A stretch of DNA of 64,000 bases, taken from Longimicrobium sp. (GTDB taxonomy: Bacteria > Gemmatimonadota > Gemmatimonadetes > Longimicrobiales > Longimicrobiaceae). The notes beneath the pieces were generated by a model. The model was not told the origin of the DNA, made no database searches, and saw only the letters and a program-made list of their open reading frames with translations. Position 1 is the stretch's first letter. The number at the start of each line of letters is the position of its first letter. The translations under genes and the position numbers were made by a program. Where the stretch lies: contig DASUYB010000121.1 in NCBI GenBank assembly GCA_036377595.1, positions 1 to 64,000 on the forward strand, given 5' to 3'. Shown one piece after another: positions 43,285-51,348 of this stretch.

Positions 43285-43767
43285 ATGCGTCGATTCCTGA
43301 TTCCGGCTCTGGCAGCCGCCGCCGCGGTCTGGGCGGCGGCGCCCGTTTCCGCCCAGGCGCGCCCCGAGCAGGTGGCGCGCGCGGCCGAGGAGCAGCTGCG
43401 CTCGCCGGTGACTCCCAGCCACACGCTGGACATGTGCCCCAGCCCCGAGGCCGCCGCGCTCCGCGACACCGTGATGATGGCGGCGCTCTCCGGCCAGTCG
43501 GTGCAGCAGATCGTGGAAGGGGTGATCGCCCGCCGCGGCGAGCAGATGCGCATCGTCCCGCAGGAGAAGGGCGTCGGCCTCTGGGCATGGATCCTCCCGC
43601 CGTCGATCCTCGTGGTCGGCGCGGGCGTGGTCGCGCTCCGCCTGGCGCAGTTGAAGCGGGGACGCAGGGAGATCGTCCCCGTCGCCCAGCCGTCGATGAG
43701 CGACGACGAGCGCGCGCGGGTCGAGGCGGCGCTCCGCCAGTTCGAGCGTGGCGAGGCGGCGGGATGA
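43285..43767 (+). CDS. ccmH: CcmH-like protein lacking the redox cysteines
   Basis: The 160-residue protein has a signal peptide ending at SAQ (near residue 24), the CcmH helical region 'EAAALRDTVMMAALSGQSVQ' and 'IVEGVIARRGEQMRI', and a C-terminal membrane helix. In CcmH/NrfF the first part contains L-R-C-x-x-C, which reduces apocytochrome thiols. Here that stretch reads 'LRSPVTPSHTLDMCPSP': both Cys are replaced and only one shifted Cys remains. It lies between ccmF and the CcmI-like gene. Confidence 0.8.
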   Translation: MRRFLIPALAAAAAVWAAAPVSAQARPEQVARAAEEQLRSPVTPSHTLDMCPSPEAAALRDTVMMAALSGQSVQQIVEGVIARRGEQMRIVPQEKGVGLWAWILPPSILVVGAGVVALRLAQLKRGRREIVPVAQPSMSDDERARVEAALRQFERGEAAG

Positions 43768-44159
43768 CGCTCCTCCTCCTTTCCGCCCTGCTGGCGACCG
43801 TCGTCGCCCTTCTCGTGGTCCGCCCCGTGGTCGCGCGGCGCACGGCGATCCTGTCGGACGTCGCTCCCGGCTCGCTGCTCGACGCCGAGGCGCGCCGGCG
43901 CTCGACGCTGGCCGCGCTGCAGGATCTCGAACACGACTACCTGGGTGGCAAGCTCGACACCGCCGACTACCTGGCGCAGCGCGACCGGCTGGGCTACGAG
44001 GCGCTGGCCGCCATCCGCGCGGCCGAGGCGGCGCAGGCCGAGGCCGGCGTGGCGGTGGGGGAGGGGGATGGCGAGGCGGGGGAGAGCATCACCCACGCCT
44101 GCGGCTTCGTGAACCCGCCCGCCAGCCGCTTCTGCGCGGGATGCGGGAAGCGCCTGTGA
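43764..44159 (+). CDS. CcmI-like membrane protein with C-terminal zinc ribbon
   Basis: The 131-residue protein has an N-terminal helix ('LLLLSALLATVVALLVVRPV'), then 'LLDAEARRRSTLAALQDLEHDYLGGKLDTADY', of which the 'L..LE.D...GKL...DY' pattern is that of CcmI. No TPR domain follows; the protein ends with a zinc-ribbon-like 'ACGFVNPPASRFCAGCGKRL', in which the first knuckle has His-Ala-Cys rather than C-x-x-C. It overlaps ccmH (ATGA) and ccmA (GTGA). Confidence 0.72.
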   Translation: MTLLLLSALLATVVALLVVRPVVARRTAILSDVAPGSLLDAEARRRSTLAALQDLEHDYLGGKLDTADYLAQRDRLGYEALAAIRAAEAAQAEAGVAVGEGDGEAGESITHACGFVNPPASRFCAGCGKRL

Positions 44160-44869
44160 GCGCGCCCGCCCTGGAGGCGCGGGGGGTGGAGAAGTGGTTC
44201 GGGCCGCTCCCCGCGGTGCGCGGCGTGGACTTCACCCTGGCCCGTGGCGAGTTCCTGACCGTGTTCGGGCCGAACGGGGCGGGGAAGACCACGCTGCTGC
44301 GCATGCTCTGCGGCGCGGTGAAGCCCACCCGCGGCGCCGTCCTCGTCGCCGGGCGCGACGTGGCCAAGAGCGACGCGGCGCGGCGGCGGATCGGGCTCCT
44401 GTCGCACCAGACCTTCCTCTATCCCGGGCTGACCGCGGCCGAGAACCTGGACTTCTACGGCCGGCTGTACGGGCTGGAGCAGCGCCGCGAGGGGGTGGAC
44501 GCCGCGCTCGAGTCCGTCGGTCTGCGGGCGCGGCGCGACGACCGGGTGCGCACCTTCTCGCGCGGGATGCAGCAGCGGCTGGCCCTCGCGCGGACGCTGC
44601 TGCACGAGCCCGAGGTGGTGCTGCTCGACGAGCCGTACACCGGCCTCGACCCCCACGCGGCCGCGATGCTGCGCGACGTGCTCGATCGCCTGAAAGACGG
44701 CCACAGGACGGTGGTGCTGGTGACGCACAACCTGTCGCAGGGGCTGGAGCAGGCCGACCGCGTGGTGGTGCAGGTGGGGGGGAGATGGGTGAGCGACGAG
44801 CCGCGCGCGGCGGTGGACGCCGCCGCGTTCGAGCGCCTCTACACCGCCCGCGTGGCCGCCGCGGTGTGA
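44156..44869 (+). CDS. ccmA: CcmA, heme exporter ATPase subunit
   Basis: The 237-residue ABC ATPase has Walker A 'GPNGAGKTT', the Q-loop 'LLSHQTFLYPGLT', the signature 'FSRGMQQRLALAR', Walker B 'VVLLDEP' and 'VLVTHN'. With CcmB and CcmC it releases holo-CcmE. It starts with GTG in a GTGA overlap with the gene before it; ccmB begins five bases after its stop. Confidence 0.93.
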   Translation: MSAPALEARGVEKWFGPLPAVRGVDFTLARGEFLTVFGPNGAGKTTLLRMLCGAVKPTRGAVLVAGRDVAKSDAARRRIGLLSHQTFLYPGLTAAENLDFYGRLYGLEQRREGVDAALESVGLRARRDDRVRTFSRGMQQRLALARTLLHEPEVVLLDEPYTGLDPHAAAMLRDVLDRLKDGHRTVVLVTHNLSQGLEQADRVVVQVGGRWVSDEPRAAVDAAAFERLYTARVAAAV

Positions 44870-44873
44870 TGCG

Positions 44874-45644
44874 ATGAGCGCCGTCGAGACCGACGAGCCG
44901 CGCGTCGCGGCCGCACCGGCGGAGCCCGTCCCCGGCGTCGCCGTCGCGGACGACGAGGAGGAGGTCGGCGCGCCGTTCCTCGCGCAGATCTGGGCGGTGG
45001 CGCGCAAGGACCTGCTGCTGGAGGCGCGCTCGCGCGAGCGGCTGCTGTCGATGGGGACGTTCGCCGTGCTCGTGGCGGTCGTCTTCGCCTTCGCGGTGGA
45101 CCCGTCGATCCGCGCCCGCTCCATCGCCGGGGCGATGATCTGGGTGACGGTGCTGTTCGCGGGAACGCTGGGGCTGGGGCGGTCGTTCGCGCTCGAGCGC
45201 GAGGCGGAGGCCATCACCGGCGTCCTCCTGGCCCCCGTGGACCGCGGCGCGCTGTTCCTGGGGAAGTGGCTGGCGAACATGGTGATCGTCCTCGCCGTCG
45301 AGGCGCTGATCTTTCCCGTGTTCGCGCTCTTCTTCACCCTGAGCTTCCAGGGCTCGCTCCCCGCGCTGGCGGCGGTGATCGTGCTGGCGACGGTGGGGTT
45401 CATGGCGCTGGGCACGCTCTTCGGCGCGGTGGCGGCGAATACAAGGCTGGGCGAGACGCTCCTCCCCATCCTCCTGCTGCCGCTGCTGAGCCCGGTGGTG
45501 ATCTTCGCCTGCGCGGCCACGCAGCGCCTGCTCGTCGGGCGGCCGGTAAGCGACGTGGTGAGCCAGCTGAAGATGCTGGGCGCCTTCGACCTGGTGTTCC
45601 TGTTCGTCTGCGCGGCGCTCTTCGGCGCCGCGGTGGAGGAGTGA
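44874..45644 (+). CDS. ccmB: CcmB, heme exporter permease subunit
   Basis: The 256-residue protein has a charged N-terminal extension of about 35 residues and six membrane helices. The marks 'VARKDLLLEARSRERLLSM' and 'FALEREAEAITGVLLAPVDR' are those of CcmB. It pairs with CcmA. Its stop is immediately followed by the ccmC start. Confidence 0.92.
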   Translation: MSAVETDEPRVAAAPAEPVPGVAVADDEEEVGAPFLAQIWAVARKDLLLEARSRERLLSMGTFAVLVAVVFAFAVDPSIRARSIAGAMIWVTVLFAGTLGLGRSFALEREAEAITGVLLAPVDRGALFLGKWLANMVIVLAVEALIFPVFALFFTLSFQGSLPALAAVIVLATVGFMALGTLFGAVAANTRLGETLLPILLLPLLSPVVIFACAATQRLLVGRPVSDVVSQLKMLGAFDLVFLFVCAALFGAAVEE

Positions 45645-46406
45645 ATGGAGACGACGACCCCACCCCGATCGCCGGCGCAGGAGACCCGCGCCGCGGGCGG
45701 CCCCGCGATCGACTTCGGCTCGCTGGCCGGCACGCGCCGGGCCGCGCTCGTCCTGGGCGTGATCGCCGCGGGACTGCTGCTGTGGGCGCTGTGGATGGTG
45801 TTCTTCTACGTCCCCACCGAGGCCGAGATGGGGGTCGTGCAGCGCATCTTCTACGTGCACGTGCCCAGCGCGTGGACGGCGTTCATGGCCTTCGGCATCG
45901 TCGCCCTCTGCGGCGCCGGCTACCTCTGGCTGCGCGACCCCAAGCTCGACGCCATCGCCGTCTCCGCGGCGGAGCTGGGGCTGGTGTTCACCACGCTGGT
46001 GCTGATCACCGGGCCGCTGTGGGCGCGGCTGGCGTGGGGCGCGTGGTGGGTGTGGGAGCCGCGGCTGACGCTGACGCTGCTGCTGTGGTTCATCTACGTG
46101 GGCTACTTCATGGTCCGCGGCGCGGCCGAGAACCCCGAGCGGGGGAAGCGCTTCGCCGCGATCCTGGGCGTGGTGGGCGCCATCGACATCCCGCTGATCC
46201 ACCTGAGCGTGCAGTGGTGGCGCTCGCAGCACCCCAAGCCGGTGGTGATGCGTCCCGAGGGCGCGCAGGCCGACCCGGCCATCCTGCAGACGCTGTTCGT
46301 GTCGCTGTTTGCGTTCACGTTCCTGTTCTTCTCGCTGCTGATGCTTCGCTACGGGATGGAGCGCCTGCAGCAGCGGGTGCACGCCCTGCGCGCCGCGCCG
46401 CGCTGA
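45645..46406 (+). CDS. ccmC: CcmC, heme-handling membrane protein
   Basis: The 253-residue protein has six helices and the WWD-type segment 'WGAWWVWEPRLTLTLLLWF', flanked by His in 'FYVHVPSAW' and 'LIHLSVQWW'. CcmC loads heme onto CcmE. It starts on the base after the ccmB stop. Confidence 0.94.
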   Translation: METTTPPRSPAQETRAAGGPAIDFGSLAGTRRAALVLGVIAAGLLLWALWMVFFYVPTEAEMGVVQRIFYVHVPSAWTAFMAFGIVALCGAGYLWLRDPKLDAIAVSAAELGLVFTTLVLITGPLWARLAWGAWWVWEPRLTLTLLLWFIYVGYFMVRGAAENPERGKRFAAILGVVGAIDIPLIHLSVQWWRSQHPKPVVMRPEGAQADPAILQTLFVSLFAFTFLFFSLLMLRYGMERLQQRVHALRAAPR

Positions 46407-46432
46407 TCCCGGACCCGACGAGACATCGACCC

Positions 46433-46747
46433 ATGCGCCCCACCCGACTCATCATCGCCGCTCTCGCGCTGGGCCTTGCGCCGGCGCCGCGCCTCGTCGC
46501 GCAGGAACCGTCCACCGCCACGGTTTCCGCCCAGCCGCCGACCGTGGCGCCGGCGGAGCAGACGCTGCAGCGCACCGTGGCCGACGACGCGCGACCCGCG
46601 ACGCCGCCGGCCACGATGCGCGCGTACTGGCACGTGTTCGCCGCCTTCGCCATCGCATGGCTGGCGATCTTCGGCTACGCGATCTCGCTCGGCCGCCGCT
46701 TCCGCAACCTCGAGCGCGAGGTCGACGCCCTGCATGGTACGAGCTGA
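46433..46747 (+). CDS. ccmD: CcmD-like small membrane protein
   Basis: The 104-residue protein has a signal-like N-terminus and, near residue 65, 'YWHVFAAFAIAWLAIFGYAI' followed by 'RRFRNLEREVDAL', the single helix plus basic tail of CcmD, which binds CcmC/CcmE. The N-terminal extension of about 60 residues is longer than in the family. It ends the ccm operon before a strong hairpin. Confidence 0.75.
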   Translation: MRPTRLIIAALALGLAPAPRLVAQEPSTATVSAQPPTVAPAEQTLQRTVADDARPATPPATMRAYWHVFAAFAIAWLAIFGYAISLGRRFRNLEREVDALHGTS

Positions 46748-46772
46748 CCACCGCGGGGTGGAGATGACGAAC

Positions 46773-46806
46773 GCGGGGGCGTGCCGATCAATCGGCGCGC
46801 CCCCGC
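46773..46806. terminator. Terminator hairpin after the ccm operon
   Basis: GCGGGGGCGTGCCGAT and ATCGGCGCGCCCCCGC pair over 16 bases with one G-T wobble and a two-base loop, 26 bases after the last ccm stop. Confidence 0.75.
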
Positions 46807-46864
46807 TGTCGTGAGGTCCGATCCGGAACGACATCCGCCGGTGTCATATCATACCGAATTCAGG

Positions 46865-47096
46865 ATCAACTGTGCATTGGAGGAAGGAATGTCATTCCGA
46901 AGGCGCTGTGCCGGCCTGTCCTCCATGCCGAAGCCGTGGCGCCTGAGGAATCTGTGGCCGGCTCCCGAGCCACAGGCCGCCTGTCGCTCGGACGCATGCC
47001 ACAGATTCCTCGGGCGCCGCCCGGCATCAGCGCGATGGAAGGTTCGGAGCAGCGGCGCCGCTCGGAATGACGGTCGTTCCTCAATGCACAGTTCAT
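46865..47096. repeat. Palindromic repeat, family D, full copy
   Basis: Outer arms AACTGTGCATTGGAGGAA and TTCCTCAATGCACAGTT enclose TGTCATTCCGA and TCGGAATGACG, with inner arms CCTGAGGAATCTGTGGC and GCCACAGATTCCTCGGGC. The nested arrangement could give a cruciform or a long hairpin of more than 200 bases. No gene is supported between the ccm terminator and 47210. Confidence 0.8.
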
Positions 47097-47209
47097 CGTC
47101 AGAATGCTACGCTGCCTCCTCGTGTGCTTGCGTCCCCGCATCGCGCGAAGAATACTGAATCCTTCGCCCGCCGCCTGTTTCCATCTCCCTGCCACGCGGA
47201 GTCGTTCCG

Positions 47210-48253
47210 ATGCTGATCCCCCGCTACTGGTCCCGCGCGGAATCCGAGGCGGTCACGCCCGACGGCCGGACGGTGCGCTTCCAGCTCTGGCGCGGCGCGC
47301 GCGGCAGCATCGCCGAGGCGCAGGCGGCGGCGGAGCAGGCGGTGGCGCGCGTGGCCGAGCGCATCCGCAGCGGCGCCGGCTTCCCCGAGAAGTACTCGTA
47401 CGGCGACCGCCCGCTGCGCGAGGAGGTGGTGCGCGAGATCGTGGGCGCGGGCACGCCCGACGACCCCGACGCGGCCATCACCCGCAACACCTACGGCGCG
47501 CTGGTGCTGAACGCCGCGCGCGCCTTCTTCATCGACGTGGACGTCGAGGGAGCGGAGCCCGGCGGGGCCGCGCGCTCCAGCTCGGAATCGCAGCCGGGCG
47601 GCCAGCCGCAGACGCCCGGGCAGGCGGTGGAGGCCGTCGCGCAGCAGGTGTTCAACGTGGTGGACTCGCTTCCCCTTCCCAGCGGGCTGAAGTCGTTCCT
47701 CGGCGCCTTCCGCCCATCGGCGCCGTCCGGCAGCGCGCCGGCGCCCACTCCCGCCGCGCCGGCGGAGCCTCCGCCTCCGCCGCCCTCCTCCGACCCGGCC
47801 TCGGCGTCCATCGAGCGGCTGCGGCGCTTCGTGGCCACGAAGCCGGAGTGGCGGGTGCGCGTGTACCGGACGGCCGCGGGGCTGCGCTACCTCGTCACCC
47901 ACGCGACGTTCTCGCCGACGGACGCGGAGGTGCGGTCCACGCTGGCCGCGCTGGGCGCCGACCCGCAGTACATCCGGCTGTGCCAGGTGCAGAAGAGCTT
48001 CCGCGCGCGGCTCACGCCCAAGCCGTGGCGGATCGGCGTGCGCAACCCGCCCGTCGGCTTCCCGTATGAGGGCCCGGCGGAGGAGCAGGAGATGCGGGAG
48101 TGGGTGGCGCGCTACGACTCTGCCTCCGCCGGCCGCGCCACCTGCCGCTTCGTCGAGGAGATCGGCGGCGGCGTCGAGCACCCCGACATCGCCCCGATCC
48201 GCGCCTTGCACGACGAGCAGACGAAGGCCGCGTCCGGGCTGCCGCTGGCGTAG
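47210..48253 (+). CDS. Conserved protein of unknown function
   Basis: The 347-residue soluble protein starts MLIPRYWSRAESEAV and has 'YGDRPLREEVVREIV', 'TRNTYGALVLNAARAFFIDVD' and, after a Pro-rich linker at about residues 175-195, 'VRVYRTAAGLRYLVTHATF' and 'YIRLCQVQKSFRARLTPKPW'. I recall this two-part layout from uncharacterised proteins in several phyla, but no function is known to me. No signal peptide or membrane segment is present. Confidence 0.75.
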   Translation: MLIPRYWSRAESEAVTPDGRTVRFQLWRGARGSIAEAQAAAEQAVARVAERIRSGAGFPEKYSYGDRPLREEVVREIVGAGTPDDPDAAITRNTYGALVLNAARAFFIDVDVEGAEPGGAARSSSESQPGGQPQTPGQAVEAVAQQVFNVVDSLPLPSGLKSFLGAFRPSAPSGSAPAPTPAAPAEPPPPPPSSDPASASIERLRRFVATKPEWRVRVYRTAAGLRYLVTHATFSPTDAEVRSTLAALGADPQYIRLCQVQKSFRARLTPKPWRIGVRNPPVGFPYEGPAEEQEMREWVARYDSASAGRATCRFVEEIGGGVEHPDIAPIRALHDEQTKAASGLPLA

Positions 48254-48271
48254 ATCGAAATAAAGACTTGG

Positions 48272-48352
48272 GGTCTCACGCAGAGTTAGCAGGGTCAGCA
48301 GAGAAAACAGCTGGAGTTCTCTCTGCTGACCCTGCTGACTCTGCGTGAGACT
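48272..48352. repeat. Long hairpin repeat, family C
   Basis: GTCTCACGCAGAGTTAGCAG and CTGCTGACTCTGCGTGAGAC are almost fully complementary, with inner GGTCAGCAGAGA/TCTCTGCTGACC pairing. It separates two convergent genes. Confidence 0.88.
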
Positions 48353-48366
48353 TTCTGTTTTCTTAC

Positions 48367-49209
48367 CTACGGTCGCGACGAGATGGGCGAATCGCGCACG
48401 GCGGGCGGCGGAGGCGTGAGGTGCGGATCCGCGGCTTGGCGGTTGAAGTTGACGACGAGCTCGCGGAAGGGGCCGGGGTCCACGCTCACGCGGCCCCACA
48501 GCGGGTGGTCCATCGCGGTCATCAGGAAGATCATCAGCCCGAACATCACCGCGAGCAGGCTGGTGAGGATGAGCTGCGCGCGGCCGTTGCGCATATTGAA
48601 GAAGGCCGCGAACCCGATCGTGATCACTCCGCCCAGGAGGATGATGGTCCACGTCACCGCGCCCACCCCGCGCTCGCCCAGGAAGAGCCGGTCGCGCCGC
48701 GCGTCCAGGACCTCCTCGATCTCGTTCACCAGCTGCGGGTAGACGCGCTCCTCCTGCGGCGTGGACGGGCGGAAGGTGTAGATGCCGTGCGACAGGTCGT
48801 CCATCGCGTCCCACGTCGCGGGGCTGTTCTCCGCGCGCTGCGTCGCGGGCCACTCGACGGTGATCACCGACTGCACGTAGCGCGCGACCTGGCGCTGCAG
48901 CGCCATGCGGCTGGCGGGCTCCAGCCCTTCCGTCACGCGGTACAGGTCGCCGATGGCGTTGGCCTCGCTGGCCACCGCGTGCTCCACGTCGTCGCTGTCC
49001 TCCTGCGCGGAAATGACGAGGAGCCCGAGCGCCACGGCGTAGAGCACGCCCAGAAACGCGTGCAGCGCCGCGGCGGTGGCGTTGTCCTCCTCTCCCACCT
49101 GCCACGTCCGCCGCCGCACGAGCAGGACCACACTCACCGCGTACGCGATGCAGAGGGCCAGGATGAGCGCGCAGAGCGCCCAGAGCGGGAGATCGTAGAT
49201 CCAGAGCAT
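48367..49209 (-). CDS. DUF4239-type membrane protein
   Basis: The 280-residue protein has four membrane segments, two at the start ('LWALCALILALCIAYAVSVV', 'LHAFLGVLYAVALGLLVI') and two near residues 190-240, with a helical periplasmic or cytoplasmic part between. 'EEDNATAAALHAFLGVLYAV' and 'EANAIGDLYRVTEGL' are the signature of DUF4239 (bestrophin-like) proteins. Function is not established. The start at 49209 opens directly into the first helix. Confidence 0.78.
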   Translation of the reverse strand: MLWIYDLPLWALCALILALCIAYAVSVVLLVRRRTWQVGEEDNATAAALHAFLGVLYAVALGLLVISAQEDSDDVEHAVASEANAIGDLYRVTEGLEPASRMALQRQVARYVQSVITVEWPATQRAENSPATWDAMDDLSHGIYTFRPSTPQEERVYPQLVNEIEEVLDARRDRLFLGERGVGAVTWTIILLGGVITIGFAAFFNMRNGRAQLILTSLLAVMFGLMIFLMTAMDHPLWGRVSVDPGPFRELVVNFNRQAADPHLTPPPPAVRDSPISSRP

Positions 49210-49425
49210 GGGTCGGGAGGGGAAGGGCGGGGTGGGTCGGATGAACCGCGGGAGAGGGAAGCGACTCCAGTATAATCCGCCGAGGGGGCCGTGGCGATGC
49301 GCGGGATGATCCCTCGCCGCGGCAGCCGGCTGGATCGTCGACGGAATCGGACGCTTCGGCCGAACCCCGTCTCCCCGCGGTCGATCCCCTGTCCCCTGTC
49401 CCCTATCCCCTGTATTTTCCGCAAC

Positions 49426-50091
49426 ATGGTATCGCTCTTCGACATCCTTGGGCCGACGATGGTGGGTCCCTCCTCCTCGCACACCGCGGGCGCGTGCCGG
49501 CTGGGGCAGATGGCGCGTGCCGTCGCCGGCGGCATGCCCGAGCGCGCGCACATCCGCCTGCACGGCTCCTTCGCCGCCACCGGCGAGGGACACGGGACGC
49601 ACCGCGCCATCGTGGGCGGGCTGATCGGCCTTCCCCCCGACGACCTGCGCCTGCGCAACGCCTACGACGAGGCCTCGGCCGCCGGGCTGACGTGGGAGTT
49701 CGAGGACGTGGAGCTGGGCGAGGACGCGCACCCCAACACCGCCATCATCACCACCTGGCTGAACGGGGTGGAGACGAACATGCGCGGCGCGTCGCTGGGC
49801 GGCGGGCGGATCGAGGTCACCGAGCTGGACGGCTTCCCGGTGGCGCTGGGCGGCGGCTATCACACGCTGGTGATCCAGGCGCACGACGAGCCGGGCACGA
49901 TCGCCGCCGTGGCGACGGTTCTTGCAGGCCACCGCGTGAACCTGGCCACCATGCGCGTGGACCGCACCGGCCGCCACCAGGACGCGCTGATGACCATCGA
50001 GGCCGACGAGCCCATCGCCGACGCCGCGTTCGACGCCATCCGCTCGTTCCCGTGGGTGCGCTGGGCCCGCGTGATCCCCAGGATCGCCTGA
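49426..50091 (+). CDS. sdaAB: L-serine dehydratase, beta subunit
   Basis: The 221-residue protein starts 'SLFDILGPTMVGPSSSHTAG', the serine-binding and Fe-S-associated motif of the beta subunit, and ends with an ACT domain from residue 145 ('HTLVIQAHDEPGTIAAVATV'). With the alpha subunit it converts L-serine to pyruvate and ammonia using a [4Fe-4S] cluster. The ATG at 49426 matches the family start. The alpha subunit gene follows one base after the stop. Confidence 0.94.
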   Translation: MVSLFDILGPTMVGPSSSHTAGACRLGQMARAVAGGMPERAHIRLHGSFAATGEGHGTHRAIVGGLIGLPPDDLRLRNAYDEASAAGLTWEFEDVELGEDAHPNTAIITTWLNGVETNMRGASLGGGRIEVTELDGFPVALGGGYHTLVIQAHDEPGTIAAVATVLAGHRVNLATMRVDRTGRHQDALMTIEADEPIADAAFDAIRSFPWVRWARVIPRIA

Positions 50092-50092
50092 G

Positions 50093-50977
50093 ATGCACCG
50101 GTCGATCGAGTCGCTGATCCGCGACGCCGACGAGAGCGGGCGCCCGTTGCCCGAGGTGGTGCTGCTGGCCGAGTCGGCCGAGAGCGGCGTGCCCGCGGCC
50201 GACATCCGCGCGCGCGTGGCCCGCACGCTGGGGGTGATGCGCGGCGCCATCGACGAGGGGCTGAAGGGCGAGGCGCGCTCCGCCAGCGGCCTCACCGGCG
50301 GCCGCGCGAAGAAGCTGTGGGAGAACGGCCCGCGGCTCCTGGGCGCGCGGGTGACGGAGACGCTGGCGCGCGCCATCGCCACGCTCGAGGTGAACGCGGC
50401 GATGGGGCTGATCGTCGCCGCGCCGACGGCGGGCGCGGCGGGCGTCCTCCCCGCCGTCCTCGTCAGCATGGACGAGTTCCAGCACCTGGGCGAGGAGAAG
50501 CTGGTCGACGCCATGCTGGTGGCGGGGGGCGTGGGCGGGGTGATCGCCCAGCGCGCGTCGCTGGCCGGCGCCGAGGGCGGCTGCCAGGCGGAGACCGGAA
50601 CGGCGGCGGCGATGGGTTCGGCGGCGGTGGCCTGGCTCAGCGGCGGCACGCACGAGCAGATCGCCACGGCGGTCGCGCTTACGCTGCAGGGGATGCTGGG
50701 GCTGATCTGCGACCCCATCGGCGGCCTGGTCGAGATTCCCTGCATCTACCGCAACGCCTCGGCGGCGATGCAGGCCATCGCGGGGGCGGAGATGGCGCTC
50801 GCCGGCCTCGACTTCCCCGTCACCGCCGACGAGGTGATCGACGTGATGGGCGAGGTGGGGCGCCGCATGCCGTCCGCCTACCGCGAGACCGCGATGGGCG
50901 GCCTGGCCGCCACCGCCAGCGCGCGCCGCCTGGTGCAGATCCGCCCCACCTCGCGGCCCAGCGGGATCAGCCGGTAG
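50093..50977 (+). CDS. sdaAA: L-serine dehydratase, alpha subunit
   Basis: The 294-residue protein has 'VNAAMGLIVAAPTAGAAGVL', and the cluster cysteines lie in 'EGGCQAE', 'LICDPIGG' and 'EIPCIYRN'. This is the two-subunit (clostridial type) enzyme rather than the single-chain enteric form. It is cotranscribed with sdaAB. Family B repeats follow. Confidence 0.94.
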   Translation: MHRSIESLIRDADESGRPLPEVVLLAESAESGVPAADIRARVARTLGVMRGAIDEGLKGEARSASGLTGGRAKKLWENGPRLLGARVTETLARAIATLEVNAAMGLIVAAPTAGAAGVLPAVLVSMDEFQHLGEEKLVDAMLVAGGVGGVIAQRASLAGAEGGCQAETGTAAAMGSAAVAWLSGGTHEQIATAVALTLQGMLGLICDPIGGLVEIPCIYRNASAAMQAIAGAEMALAGLDFPVTADEVIDVMGEVGRRMPSAYRETAMGGLAATASARRLVQIRPTSRPSGISR

Positions 50978-51000
50978 AGCTGCTTGTCCGGTCGCCAGAC

Positions 51001-51270
51001 AGGCGAATGAATTCGCGGCAACAACGGCCCGAAGTCCCTGCGGGACTGCGGCCGCGGCATTCGCGCGACGCGCAGAAACTCGTTCGGGGATTAGTTCTCC
51101 CCCGCCCCTGCGAAGCGGGGGAGGGGGCCGGGGGGAGGGGGCCACCCGTGGCCGCGTGAAAGCCTGCAATCAGCGACGAGCCCAACCGAGCGCTGAGTGC
51201 CACCCTCCCCCCAGTCGGGTTTGGGGGGAGGGAGCGCGAAGCGCGGGGAGGGGGGCCTCCGCGGCGGCGG
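51001..51270. repeat. Repeat cluster: family B pair plus a 'GAATTCGCGGCAACAACGGC' element
   Basis: GAATTCGCGGCAACAACGGC with GTCCCTGCGGGAC resembles the element at 54434 and 6128. GTTCTCCCCCGCCCCTGCGA with AGCGGGGGAGGGGGCCGGGG is family B. CACCCTCCCCCCAGTCGGGT with TTGGGGGGAGGGAGC is the short form also found inside the coding region at 60443. No gene is supported between 50978 and 51348. Confidence 0.7.
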
Positions 51271-51348
51271 CCACTCGATAGCCCGTGACTTGCACGATCC
51301 CGCGGCGACGATCCCACACGTCCCTTCATCTCCCGACCACCATCCCGC

